Assembly: GCF_014648255.1 (NCBI RefSeq)
Contig: NZ_BMQT01000010.1
Location: 186,001-250,000 of the forward strand
Reading direction: 5' to 3'
Length of the DNA: 64,000 nucleotides
Source: Nocardioides albus
GTDB lineage: Bacteria; Actinomycetota; Actinomycetes; Propionibacteriales; Nocardioidaceae
Of the stretch, positions 36,166 through 44,651 are shown one piece after another. Within the stretch, counting starts at the first letter, position 1. Every line of letters begins with the position of its first letter. The translations under genes were made by a program, and so were the position numbers. The notes under the pieces are model-generated. The model did no database searches and had not been told where the DNA came from. It worked only from the letters and a program-made list of their open reading frames with translations.

Positions 36166-36935
36166 GCGCCACAGCCGCCATCTCCGTACGGGGATTGGAG
36201 AAGTCCTACAAGGACAACCAGGTGTTGAAGGGAGTCGACTTTGAGGTCGCGCGGGGCACGATCTTCGCGCTGCTCGGGTCCAACGGAGCCGGAAAGACCA
36301 CTGCCGTACGCATCCTCTCGACGCTCCTGAAACCTGATGGCGGCGCAGCCTTGGTCGAGGGCGCATCGGTCGTCGACGAGGCGCAGCAGGTGCGGGAGGC
36401 GATCTCGCTGACCGGCCAGTTCGCGGCGGTCGACGAGATCCTGACCGGGCGGGAGAACCTGATCCTGGTCGCGAAGCTGCGGCATCTCCCCTCCCCCGGC
36501 GACGTGGCCGACGGGCTGCTGAAGCGCTTCGACCTGGTCGAGGCGGGTGCCCGTAAGGTCGCGACCTACTCCGGCGGCATGCGGAGGCGGCTGGACATCG
36601 CCATGTCGCTGATCGGCTCGCCGTCGGTGATCTTCCTCGACGAGCCGACCACCGGGCTGGACCCGGAGGCACGCATCGAGGTGTGGCGAGTCGTTCGCGA
36701 GCTGACCGCGCAGGGCACGACCGTGCTGCTCACCACGCAGTACCTGGAGGAGGCCGAGCAGCTCGCCGACCGGATCGCCATCCTGCACGGCGGGACGATC
36801 ATCGCGAACGGCACCCTCGCCGAGCTCAAGGCGATGCTGCCGCCGGCGAAGGTCGAGTACGTCGAGAAGCAGCCGTCGCTCGAAGAGATCTTCCTTTCAC
36901 TCACCGGCTCCACCAATCGAGGAGAACAGTCATGA
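36162..36935 (+). CDS. ABC exporter ATP-binding protein, DrrA-like
   Basis: 257 residues. Walker A is GSNGAGKTT (about 38-46), the signature is YSGGMRRRLDIAMSL, Walker B is VIFLDEPTTGLDP and the switch His is not obvious because the post-Walker region reads TTQYLEEAEQLADRI. This is the DrrA/daunorubicin-type subfamily that powers drug or lipid export. It overlaps both neighbours by four bases and works with the following permease. Confidence 0.94.
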   Translation: MSATAAISVRGLEKSYKDNQVLKGVDFEVARGTIFALLGSNGAGKTTAVRILSTLLKPDGGAALVEGASVVDEAQQVREAISLTGQFAAVDEILTGRENLILVAKLRHLPSPGDVADGLLKRFDLVEAGARKVATYSGGMRRRLDIAMSLIGSPSVIFLDEPTTGLDPEARIEVWRVVRELTAQGTTVLLTTQYLEEAEQLADRIAILHGGTIIANGTLAELKAMLPPAKVEYVEKQPSLEEIFLSLTGSTNRGEQS

Positions 36936-37693
36936 CCAAGCACGCATTCGCCGATGCAGGCACCCTGCTGGGGCGCTCGCTGCGGCACATCACCCGCAGC
37001 CCGGACACGATCATCACCACCGCGCTCACGCCAATCGCGATGATGCTGCTCTTCGTCTACGTGCTCGGCGGGGCGATCCGCACCGGCACCGACAACTACG
37101 TCAACTATGTGCTCCCCGGGATCATGGTCATGGCGATCGCCTCGGGCATCGCGTACACCGCACTTCGGCTCTTCACCGACATGAAGAGCGGGATCTTCGA
37201 GCGGTTCCAGTCGATGCCGATCGCCCGCTCGGCGGTGCTGTGGGCGCATGTCGGGACCTCGATGGTGGCCAACATGCTGACCATGGTGATCATCCTGGGC
37301 GTCGCGTTCGTGATGGGTTTCCGCACCTCGGCAGACCTGGGCGCCTGGCTCGCGGTCGCCGGGATCCTGGCGCTGCTCACCCTGGCGCTGACCTGGCTCG
37401 CAGTCATCCCCGGGCTGGCGGCACAGACCATGGAGGGGGCCACCGGGTTCTCCTACCCGCTGATCTTCCTGCCGTTCATCAGCTCGGCGTTCGCGCCGAC
37501 GGAGACGATGCCCGGTCCGGTGCGCGCCTTCGCCGAGAACCAGCCGGTCACCTCGATCGTCAACACCATCCAGGCGCTCTTCGCAGGCCAACCGGTCGGT
37601 GACGACATCTGGGTCGCGCTGGCCTGGTGCGTGGGCATCCTCGTCGTCTCGTACGTCGCCGCCATGGCTGTCTACCGGCGCAAGATCAGTTGA
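36932..37693 (+). CDS. ABC-2 type exporter permease, DrrB-like
   Basis: 253 residues with six membrane segments. TRSPDTIITTALTPIAMMLLFVYVLGG and the ABC-2 motif NPVTS-like ENQPVTSIVNTIQAL near the C-terminus are family features. GGAGAAC precedes the ATG at 36932. It forms the membrane half of the exporter with the preceding ATPase. The exported compound is unknown. Confidence 0.92.
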   Translation: MTKHAFADAGTLLGRSLRHITRSPDTIITTALTPIAMMLLFVYVLGGAIRTGTDNYVNYVLPGIMVMAIASGIAYTALRLFTDMKSGIFERFQSMPIARSAVLWAHVGTSMVANMLTMVIILGVAFVMGFRTSADLGAWLAVAGILALLTLALTWLAVIPGLAAQTMEGATGFSYPLIFLPFISSAFAPTETMPGPVRAFAENQPVTSIVNTIQALFAGQPVGDDIWVALAWCVGILVVSYVAAMAVYRRKIS

Positions 37694-37720
37694 GCCCGGC
37701 CACAACAAGTACGACGAAGA

Positions 37721-37751
37721 GCCGATCTACCTCCTCCGGTGGTAGGTCGGC
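37721..37751. terminator. hairpin between convergent genes
   Basis: An 11-bp stem (GCCGATCTACC with GGTAGGTCGGC, one G-T pair) and nine-base loop overlap the stop codon of the phosphoesterase gene and follow the exporter permease. Confidence 0.55.
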
Positions 37752-38515
37752 TGCTCGTCGTTCTTGAGGTTGCCCCGGTAGAAGCCCGTCCGCAGCTCGT
37801 AGGTGTATTCGGTGAGCTCGGGCATGCCGACGCCGGCGGCGTACTCGATCTCGGCGTCCACGTCGTAGGGCACCCGGACCCACTGGATGCCGAACGGAGC
37901 CTCCTGGTCGCTGTCCAGCACGCCCTCGAGGATCACGTAGACCGGGGTCGGGTCGCTCATGCAGTTGCCGACGCTGCCGGTGTTGAAGACGGTGCGCCGA
38001 TCCCGGTCGGTCTCGTAGTAGGGATCGTGGGTGTCGGCGTAGCCGACCATGTCGGGCTCGGGCACGTCGAGGCCGGTCGCCTCGGTGTTCCGGAACAGCC
38101 CCAGGAACTCCTGCTCGTCGTGGTCGAACCTGACCCGTCGGTGGACGGTCTCCTCCGAGGCATGGAAGAGCCTTACCCTCCGCCCGCTGATCAGGAAGTC
38201 ATGGGAGAACGGGAGCGTACGCAGCCAGTCGGCCTGCTCCCACGCCTGCAAGCGCCACCACATCAACCCGACGGACTCGCGGCCGAAGTCGGGCTGTGGG
38301 GCCAGCAGGAAGTCCTCCCAGTTGCCGAGGAGGTTGACCTCGCATCTGTCCCGGCAGATCTCGGCGACCTCGCGTCCTCGTGGTCCCTTGCCGATGTAGT
38401 CGCCGAGGTTGAAGATCCTGGTGATCCCGCGTGCCTCGATGTCCGCGAGGACGGCTTCGAGGGCGGTGAGATTGCCGTGTACGTCCGAGATCAGCGCGAT
38501 GCGCTCTGGGGTCAT
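37727..38515 (-). CDS. metallophosphoesterase (YfcE/Sps-like calcineurin fold)
   Basis: 262 residues from the ATG at 38515. Metal-binding motifs are ISDVHGNLTALEAVL (D-x-H-G-N), FNLGDYIGKGP (G-D), GNWED (G-N-x-x, in place of G-N-H-D/E) and the later FNTGSVGN. The trp-for-His change in GNWED is seen in some YfcE-type relatives. The substrate is unknown. It is divergent from cobU across 37 bases. Confidence 0.88.
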   Translation of the reverse strand: MTPERIALISDVHGNLTALEAVLADIEARGITRIFNLGDYIGKGPRGREVAEICRDRCEVNLLGNWEDFLLAPQPDFGRESVGLMWWRLQAWEQADWLRTLPFSHDFLISGRRVRLFHASEETVHRRVRFDHDEQEFLGLFRNTEATGLDVPEPDMVGYADTHDPYYETDRDRRTVFNTGSVGNCMSDPTPVYVILEGVLDSDQEAPFGIQWVRVPYDVDAEIEYAAGVGMPELTEYTYELRTGFYRGNLKNDEQPTYHRRR

Positions 38516-38552
38516 GAGCCGCAGGCTATGCGATGGCTGGGAGACTGGCGCG

Positions 38553-39092
38553 GTGAGGATTCTGGTGACAGGTGGGGTGCGGTCGGGGAAGTCGCGGCAC
38601 GCCGAGTCGCTGCTCGCGGCTGCGCCGTCGGTCGTGTACGTCGCACCGGGGCCGACGCTCGAGGAGGACCCGGATCCGGACTGGGCGGCGCGGCTGGCTT
38701 CGCACCGGGCCCGACGGCCGGAGCGGTGGCGTACGGTCGAGTCGCGGGATCTCGCCAACGCGCTGGCCGAGGGGCTGGCCGCGGGCGACGCGGTGATGAT
38801 CGACTGCCTGGGCACCTGGCTCACCGCCGTCATGGACTCCCGAGAGCTGTGGGAGGCGACCTCGGAGGAAGCGACCGCGGTCGTTTCGGCGCTCACCGAC
38901 GACGCGGCCGCGGCGCTCGAGCAGCAGGGCGGCGACGTGGTGCTGGTGACCAACGAGGTCGGCCTCGGGGTCGTGCCTGCGCATCGCTCGGGCCGTCTCT
39001 TCCGTGATCTGCTCGGGCTGGTCAACCAGCGGCTGGCCGCGGCCTGCGACGAGGTGCATCTCGTCATCGCCGGGCGGGTCCTGAAGCTCTAG
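38553..39092 (+). CDS. cobU: cobinamide kinase / cobinamide-phosphate guanylyltransferase
   Basis: 179 residues from the GTG at 38553. The P-loop is GGVRSGKS (residues 7-14) and the guanylyl-accepting His is in ASHRARRPERWRTVE. IDCLGTWLT and VTNEVGLGVVP are conserved CobU/CobP motifs. It activates adenosylcobinamide to GDP-cobinamide for nucleotide loop assembly. Its partners cobS and cobT lie beyond a repeat pair on the other strand. Confidence 0.95.
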   Translation: MRILVTGGVRSGKSRHAESLLAAAPSVVYVAPGPTLEEDPDPDWAARLASHRARRPERWRTVESRDLANALAEGLAAGDAVMIDCLGTWLTAVMDSRELWEATSEEATAVVSALTDDAAAALEQQGGDVVLVTNEVGLGVVPAHRSGRLFRDLLGLVNQRLAAACDEVHLVIAGRVLKL

Positions 39093-39100
39093 TCCCCCCG

Positions 39101-39228
39101 CTGGTCGAGCCGCGAGGCCGCCTGCGGCCGAGCGTGTCGAGACCAACACAGTCCCATCGCGCGCGGACGTCACCGTGTTGGTCTCGACACGGAATCGCTC
39201 GTCCCTCACGAATCCGGCTCGACCAGCG
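39101..39228. repeat. main palindromic repeat, facing pair (R2)
   Basis: Two copies in inward orientation: CTGGTCGAGCC...GTGTCGAGACCAACAC, then a 25-base spacer starting AGTCCCATCGCGCG, then GTGTTGGTCTCGACACG...GGCTCGACCAGCG. It lies between the 3' ends of cobU and cobS and may serve as a bidirectional terminator. Confidence 0.88.
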
Positions 39229-39235
39229 AAAAGAG

Positions 39236-40003
39236 TCAGGCAAAGGTGACGAGCAGCGCTGCCAGCGCGGCTTCGACGGCTGCACCGAAGACGTCTCCGG
39301 TCACTCCCCCGAACCGCCGGATCGCCCGCAGGATGATCGCGCCGACGACGGCTGCAGCGACGGCCGCCGCGAGAACTCCTCGCCACCACGGCAGGCCGGC
39401 CCAGGCGCCGGCGCCGGCGAGCGCGGCCGCGACGGCGATCCAGACGAGGGCGGTGACCAGGGGTGACAGGGTCTGGGTGAACGTACGCCCCAGGCCGTCT
39501 TCGCGGGCCGGCCGGACGCCGCGGGTGCAGCACAGCGCGAGGGCCGCGCGCGAGGCGCAGACGGTGACGGCGGCGAGCACCGCGGAGGGGATGGCCGCGC
39601 CGTCCAGCAGCGAGGCGAGCGCCGCCACCTGGAGGCCGAGGACGAGAACGATCGCGGTGACGCCGGCCGGGCCGGAGGTGCCGGTCTTCATGACCTCCAG
39701 CGAACGCTCGCAGTCGTAGGAGGCAGCCATCCCGTCGACGGTGTCGGCGAGACCGTCGAGGTGGAGCGCTCGGTTGCCGACGACCACGACGCCGATCGCG
39801 AGCAGTGCCGTGACCAGGTGCGGTAGCCCGGCGAACTGTCCCAGGAGTGCGATAGCGGCCGCACCTAGCGCGAGCGGCAGCGCGGCCAGCGGAGCCAGCG
39901 CCATCGCCACCGCGGCGCGGCGACGGTCGACGTGCTCAGGAGGCGGTACGGGCATCGCGGTCAGCGTGCCGACCGCGAGACGCCAGGCGTCCCGCACGAG
40001 CAT
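39236..40003 (-). CDS. cobS: adenosylcobinamide-GDP ribazoletransferase (cobalamin synthase)
   Basis: 255 residues, integral membrane protein with about seven helices. The signature HLDGLADTVDGMAAS (about residues 80-94) with conserved Asp residues, the RSLEVMKTGTSGPAG loop and GGVTGDVFGA near the C-terminus identify CobS (CobV). It joins GDP-cobinamide with alpha-ribazole at the membrane. The ATG at 40003 overlaps the cobT stop (ATGA). Confidence 0.95.
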   Translation of the reverse strand: MLVRDAWRLAVGTLTAMPVPPPEHVDRRRAAVAMALAPLAALPLALGAAAIALLGQFAGLPHLVTALLAIGVVVVGNRALHLDGLADTVDGMAASYDCERSLEVMKTGTSGPAGVTAIVLVLGLQVAALASLLDGAAIPSAVLAAVTVCASRAALALCCTRGVRPAREDGLGRTFTQTLSPLVTALVWIAVAAALAGAGAWAGLPWWRGVLAAAVAAAVVGAIILRAIRRFGGVTGDVFGAAVEAALAALLVTFA

Positions 40004-41052
40004 CAGGCAGGCTCGCCCGGGGCGAGCTCGGAGAGCAGGGCGACGTCGCACAGCAGGGCCACGGCGCTGCGTACGACCGGGACCGCGGCGACGGCCCCGG
40101 AGCCCTCGCCCAGACGCAGGTCGAGGTCGAGCAGCGGCTCGAGGCCGAGCTTCTCCAGAGCCATCGACTGGGCCGGCTCGGTGGAGCGATGACCCGCGGC
40201 GTACCACTTCGCGGCACCGGGCTCGATCCGGTCGGCGGTGAGCGCGCAGGCGACGCTCATCAGGCCGTCGAGAAGCACCGGGGTGCCGTTGCGGGCGGCC
40301 TCGAGGAGGTAGCCGGTGGTCGCGGCGAGGTCGGCGCTGCCGAGCGCGGCGAGGGTCTCGATCGGGTCCTCGGCGCGCTCACCGGCACGGGCGAGGGCCG
40401 CGGTGATGACGTCCGTCTTGATCCGCAGCGCGTCGTCGCCGATGCCGGTGCCGCGACCGGTGACCTCGCTCGCGGGCAGGCCGAGGCCGGCGGCCACCAT
40501 CGCGGCGGCAGGGGTGGTGTTGCCGATGCCCATGTCGCCGCTGATCAGCAGCTGCGCGCCGGCGGCGATCTCCTCGCGGGCGACCGCGGCGCCGGCCTCC
40601 AGCGCGGCCTGGGTCTGCTCGGCGGTGAGCGCGTCCTCGAGGTGGATCGCGCCGCTCCCCCGCCGGATCTTGTGGCTGGTCAGCGCGGCCCGAGTGGTCG
40701 CGTCGAGGTCGTCGAACTCCTCGTCGACACCGAGGTCGAGCACCCGGACCTGGACGCCGTGCGCCTTCGCGAGCGCGCTGACCCCGGCCCGCCCGCTGAG
40801 GAACGTACGCACCATCGCGCCCGTGATCGCCGAGGGAAAGGCCGAGACGCCGTGCTGCGCGACGCCGTGGTCGCCGGCGAAGATCACCAGGCGTACGTTG
40901 TCGACCGGTCGCGGCGGCACCTCGCCCTGGCATGCCGCCACCCAGACCGCCAGCTCGCCCAGGCGGCCCAGGGCTCCGGGGGGCGTCGCGAGGGCTCCCA
41001 AGCGCTCGTCGGCCGCGCGGCGTACGTCTTCGTTCGGGGTCTGGATCGTCAC
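40003..41052 (-). CDS. cobT: nicotinate-nucleotide-dimethylbenzimidazole phosphoribosyltransferase
   Basis: 349 residues from the GTG at 41052. Motifs: FAGDHGVAQHGVSAFP, GDMGIGNTTPAAA, GRGTGIGDDALRIK and PVLLDGLMSVACAL (dimethylbenzimidazole site). The catalytic Glu of the family is near the C-terminus (DLRLGEGSGA). It makes alpha-ribazole phosphate for the lower ligand. The longer upstream frame (MLVSTRSLALAAQPAG) comes from a palindromic repeat and is excluded. Confidence 0.95.
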   Translation of the reverse strand: MTIQTPNEDVRRAADERLGALATPPGALGRLGELAVWVAACQGEVPPRPVDNVRLVIFAGDHGVAQHGVSAFPSAITGAMVRTFLSGRAGVSALAKAHGVQVRVLDLGVDEEFDDLDATTRAALTSHKIRRGSGAIHLEDALTAEQTQAALEAGAAVAREEIAAGAQLLISGDMGIGNTTPAAAMVAAGLGLPASEVTGRGTGIGDDALRIKTDVITAALARAGERAEDPIETLAALGSADLAATTGYLLEAARNGTPVLLDGLMSVACALTADRIEPGAAKWYAAGHRSTEPAQSMALEKLGLEPLLDLDLRLGEGSGAVAAVPVVRSAVALLCDVALLSELAPGEPA

Positions 41053-41090
41053 CAGCGCAAGGTACCCCACGCGGTCGCCGTCCGATCCCG

Positions 41091-41234
41091 CTGGTTGAGC
41101 CGCGAGCGCCAGCGAGCGTGTCGAAACCAACACAGCCCCTCACGCGCCGACACCACTGTGTTGGTCTCGACACGGAATCGTTCGTTCCTCACGAATCCGG
41201 CTCGACCAGCGGGGTAGACGCTCGACCAGCGGGG
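41091..41234. repeat. main palindromic repeat, facing pair plus half copy (R3)
   Basis: Inward-facing pair with spacer AGCCCCTCACGCGCCGACA, followed by an extra CTCGACCAGCGGGG end at 41221-41234. It lies between the IclR gene's 3' end and cobT's start on the minus strand and marks one side of the pca module. Confidence 0.88.
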
Positions 41235-41237
41235 CAT

Positions 41238-41993
41238 CTATTGGAGGCCGCGGGAGGCGCCCTGGGCGGCGACCTTCAGGGCGGAGACGAGGCGGAGGCG
41301 GTTGCGGCGCAGGTCGGAGACGACGATGCCGAGGGCGCCGACCACGCCGGTCGAGGTGGTGATCGGGACGGCGGCCGAGCAGGCGCCGAGGGTCATCTCC
41401 TCGACGGTGGTCGCGTAGCCCTCGGTGATCACCCGGTCGAGCTGGCGGCGCAGCAGGCCGGGGGTGGTGATGGTGTGGCGGGTGAACGGCTTCAACGGGC
41501 CGGACAGGACCCGGTTGCGTACGTCTTCGGGGGCGTGGGCCAGGAGCACCTTGCCGACGCCGGTGGAGTACATCGGGAGGCGCGAGCCGACCGAGGAGAC
41601 GATGGGTACGTTGCGGGTGCCGCGGAGCGTCTCGAGGTAGAGCACGTGGTCGTCCTCGCGCACGGCCAGGTGGACCGTCTCCAGCGTCGCGCCGTAGAGG
41701 TCGTGGAGGAACGGGGCCGCGACCGAGCGCAGGTCGGTGGCGACCGGTGCGAGCAGGCCGGCGTCCCACAACCGTCGGCCGACCGCGTACGTCCCGTCCT
41801 CGTCCCGCACCAGCGCCCCCCAGTCCACCAGCTCGGCGACCAGACGGTGGGCGGTCGGGAGGGAGAGGTCCGCGCGGGCGGCGAGCTCGCTCAGCGTGAG
41901 TCGTCGATGACCAGCGTCGAAGGCACCGATGAGGCCGAGGACGCGGGAGGCGACCGTACGGCCTGCGCTTCCACCTGCCATTCGACGGCCCAC
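41238..41993 (-). CDS. IclR-family regulator of the pca operon
   Basis: 251 residues from the GTG at 41993 (ATG 41981 also possible). The N-terminal winged helix (RRLTLSELAARADLSLPTAHRLVAELVDWGAL) precedes the effector domain with GVGKVLLAHAPEDVR and GACSAAVPI. PcaR/PcaU/CatR-type regulators of aromatic catabolism belong to this family. It is divergent from pcaH across 59 bases containing a CGGA-AG-TCCG palindrome (42004-42013), so it probably controls pcaHGBL in response to a pathway intermediate. Confidence 0.9.
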   Translation of the reverse strand: MGRRMAGGSAGRTVASRVLGLIGAFDAGHRRLTLSELAARADLSLPTAHRLVAELVDWGALVRDEDGTYAVGRRLWDAGLLAPVATDLRSVAAPFLHDLYGATLETVHLAVREDDHVLYLETLRGTRNVPIVSSVGSRLPMYSTGVGKVLLAHAPEDVRNRVLSGPLKPFTRHTITTPGLLRRQLDRVITEGYATTVEEMTLGACSAAVPITTSTGVVGALGIVVSDLRRNRLRLVSALKVAAQGASRGLQ

Positions 41994-42052
41994 TTTCGCT
42001 CACCGGAAGTCCGTGCTTTCATCGTACGCTCCCGACACCTAGCGTTCGGAAC

Positions 42053-42844
42053 GTGACAGCGCCCACGAAGAAACGACCAGTCGAGACCCAGGCGGACCTC
42101 TCGGCCGAGATCGCCGAGCGCGAGAAGCTCAGCATCGAGGCGGAAGCAGCGGGCCAGAACGTACGTCAGCCGCTGCTGGACTACCCGCCCTACCGCTCCA
42201 GCGTCCTGCGCCACCCCACCAAGGACCCGCGCCATGCCGACCCCGAGACCATCGAGCTGTGGTCGCCGTGCTTCGGGCACTCCGACGTGGACCCGCTCGA
42301 GGCCGACCTGACGATCGCCGGCAGCAACGAGCCGATCGGCGAGCGGATCACGGTCAGCGGGCGAGTGCTCGACGGCGAGGGGCGTCCCGTGCGCAACCAG
42401 CTGGTCGAGATCTGGCAGGCCAACTCCGCCGGCCGCTACATCCACAAGCACGAGCAGCACCCGGCGCCGCTCGACCCCAACTTCACCGGCGTCGGCCGTT
42501 GCATCACCGACGACGAAGGGCGCTACCGGTTCCAGACGATCAAGCCCGGCCCCTACCCGTGGGGCAACCACATCAACGCCTGGCGGCCGGCGCACATCCA
42601 CTTCTCGCTCTTCGGCCGGGCGTTCACGCAGCGGCTGATCACGCAGATGTACTTCCCGTCCGACCCGCTCTTCGCGCTCGACCCGATCTACCAGTCGATC
42701 ACGAGCCAGAAGGCGCGAGACGCGCTGGTGGCGACGTACGACCACGACCTCTCCACCCCCGAATACTCGATGGGCTACAACTGGGACATCGTCCTGACCG
42801 GCCCGAGCCGCACCTGGACCGAGCCCGAGGAGGGCGACCTGTGA
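42053..42844 (+). CDS. pcaH: protocatechuate 3,4-dioxygenase beta subunit
   Basis: 263 residues from a GTG. The non-haem Fe(III) ligands are all present: Y129, Y168, H181 and H183, with R178, in the exact spacing of the Pseudomonas enzyme. The VSGRVLDGEGRPVRNQLVEIWQANSAGRY beta-sandwich core is intact. It opens protocatechuate to 3-carboxy-cis,cis-muconate in complex with PcaG. It overlaps pcaG by four bases. Confidence 0.96.
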   Translation: MTAPTKKRPVETQADLSAEIAEREKLSIEAEAAGQNVRQPLLDYPPYRSSVLRHPTKDPRHADPETIELWSPCFGHSDVDPLEADLTIAGSNEPIGERITVSGRVLDGEGRPVRNQLVEIWQANSAGRYIHKHEQHPAPLDPNFTGVGRCITDDEGRYRFQTIKPGPYPWGNHINAWRPAHIHFSLFGRAFTQRLITQMYFPSDPLFALDPIYQSITSQKARDALVATYDHDLSTPEYSMGYNWDIVLTGPSRTWTEPEEGDL

Positions 42845-43383
42845 GCACCCCGACGCCAGGCCAGACGATCGGCCCCTTCTTCGGCTACGCGCTCCCCTAC
42901 GAGGGTGACGCCGACCTGGTCCCGCCGGGCAGCGCCGGCTCGATCCGGCTGCACGGCTGGGTCTACGACGGCGCCGGCAACCCGATCCCCGACGCGCTGC
43001 TCGAGATCTGGCAGACCGACTCCGAGGGCAACATCCCCCAGGCCGAAGGCTCGCTGCACCGGGACGGCTGGACCTTCACCGGCTGGGGACGCGCCGACAC
43101 CGACCTGAACGGGCACTACACGTTCTCGACGGTGCTCCCGGGTGCATCCGCAGAGGGCTCGGCACCTTTCTTCGCGCTCACCGTCTTCGCCCGCGGCCTG
43201 CTCGACAAGCTGCAGACCCGGATCTACCTGCCCGAGCACCCGGCCAACGCCGGCGACGCCCTCCTGGTGTCGCTGTCCGAGGACGAGCGTGCGACGCTGG
43301 TGGCCACTGCGGACGCAACCGGATTGCGATTCGACATCCACCTCCAGGGCGACCGCGAGACCACCTTTCTCAACTACGGCTGA
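42841..43383 (+). CDS. pcaG: protocatechuate 3,4-dioxygenase alpha subunit
   Basis: 180 residues from a GTG overlapping the pcaH stop. The N-terminus TPGQTIGPFFGYALP and LLEIWQTDSEG are family features; it lacks the iron ligands and shapes the substrate pocket, as usual for PcaG. Eight bases separate it from pcaB. Confidence 0.95.
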   Translation: MSTPTPGQTIGPFFGYALPYEGDADLVPPGSAGSIRLHGWVYDGAGNPIPDALLEIWQTDSEGNIPQAEGSLHRDGWTFTGWGRADTDLNGHYTFSTVLPGASAEGSAPFFALTVFARGLLDKLQTRIYLPEHPANAGDALLVSLSEDERATLVATADATGLRFDIHLQGDRETTFLNYG

Positions 43384-43391
43384 GGAGTCGA

Positions 43392-44651
43392 ATGTCGCTG
43401 CTGTGGCCAGGCGAGGAGCGCGCCGGGGATCTCTTCTCCGAGGCGGCCTACCTCGCTGCGATGGTGCGGGTCGAGGAGGCCTGGCTGGCCGCCATCGTCT
43501 CCTCCGGGATCACCCCGGAGGAAGCGCGTACGCCGCTGGCCGGCCTGGTCTCGCCGGACGACGTTCCGGGGCTGGCTGAGGGTGCGGAGGCCGGGGGCAA
43601 CCCGGTCATCGGGCTCGTGAAGCTCCTGCGCAGCCGCCTCGAGGGCGAGTCCGCGCGGTGGCTCCACAAGGGTCTGACCAGCCAGGACGTGGTGGACACC
43701 GCGATCGTGCTCTGCCTGGCCGAGGTGCTCGACCGGGTCGAGGAGGAGCTCACGGCACAGGCCGCCGCCCTGGTCGGTCTCGTTCGCGAGCACCGCGCCA
43801 CCGTGATGGCCGGTCGCACCCTGACCCAGCACGCGGTGCCGATCACGTTCGGGCTCAAGGCCGCGACCTGGCTCTCCGGCCTGAGCGACGCCGCCGAAGG
43901 TCTTCGGCGCGCTCGGACATCACTACCCGCCCAGGTCGGTGGCGCGGCCGGGACGCTGGCGGCGGTCGTCGGGCTGGCCCGGCTCCGCGGGCTCGCTGAC
44001 CCCGTGGCCGCAGCCCAGACCGCTGCCGCCATCACGGCGACCACCCTCGGGCTGGCCCCGCGGATCCCGTGGCACACCAACCGCGCCCCGCTGACCGCAG
44101 CCGCCGACGCGTTGGTCACCGCTTCCGACGTCTGGGGGCGGATCGCCGGTGACATCACCCTGCTCACCCGCCCGGAGATCGGCGAGCTCGCCGAACCGGC
44201 CGGCGAGGGACGCGGCGGCTCCTCGACCATGCCGCACAAGTCCAACCCGGTGCTCTCCGTGCTCGTCCGCCGCCATGCACTTGCCGCTCCCCCGCTGGCC
44301 GCAACGCTCCACACCGCCGCGGCCGGCTACGTCGATGAACGTCCCGACGGCGGCTGGCACGTCGAGTGGGAGACCCTGGCGACCCTCGCCCGTCGTAGCG
44401 TCGTCGCCGCCTCGCAGACCACCGAGCTCCTCGGCGGGCTGCGCGTCGACGCGGCCCGGATGCGCGCCACCGCCGAAGCCGCAGGCGCGGACCTGTTGGC
44501 CGAGCAGCGGTCGCTGACCGGGTTCGTCGGTGGCGAGATCCTTGCCGGGACAGAGGCCGCCGCAGGGCTCGACGACTATCTTGGCGCTGCCGACGCCCTC
44601 ATCGACACCACCGTCGCCCGCGCCCACGAAATCTGGAAGGACCTTTCATGA
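43392..44651 (+). CDS. pcaB: 3-carboxy-cis,cis-muconate cycloisomerase
   Basis: 419 residues, fumarase/aspartase superfamily. The signature GSSTMPHKSNPV (about residues 276-287) carries the mobile catalytic Ser loop, and TSQDVVDTA and TLTQHAVPITFGLK provide conserved His and Thr regions. It lactonises the PcaHG product to gamma-carboxymuconolactone. AGGAG is upstream, and the stop overlaps pcaL (ATGA). Confidence 0.95.
   Translation: MSLLWPGEERAGDLFSEAAYLAAMVRVEEAWLAAIVSSGITPEEARTPLAGLVSPDDVPGLAEGAEAGGNPVIGLVKLLRSRLEGESARWLHKGLTSQDVVDTAIVLCLAEVLDRVEEELTAQAAALVGLVREHRATVMAGRTLTQHAVPITFGLKAATWLSGLSDAAEGLRRARTSLPAQVGGAAGTLAAVVGLARLRGLADPVAAAQTAAAITATTLGLAPRIPWHTNRAPLTAAADALVTASDVWGRIAGDITLLTRPEIGELAEPAGEGRGGSSTMPHKSNPVLSVLVRRHALAAPPLAATLHTAAAGYVDERPDGGWHVEWETLATLARRSVVAASQTTELLGGLRVDAARMRATAEAAGADLLAEQRSLTGFVGGEILAGTEAAAGLDDYLGAADALIDTTVARAHEIWKDLS

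Noticed and set aside
39101..39228. Insertion sequence remnant
   Set aside because: No transposase fragment or target duplication was seen around any copy of the main repeat; it is better described as a palindromic repeat element of unknown mobiliser.
41053..41133. Upstream start for cobT
   Set aside because: The extra residues (LVSTRSLALAAQPAG) are translated palindromic repeat R3 and are not part of CobT; unlike the cobN and cobB cases, the repeat lies outside the conserved protein.
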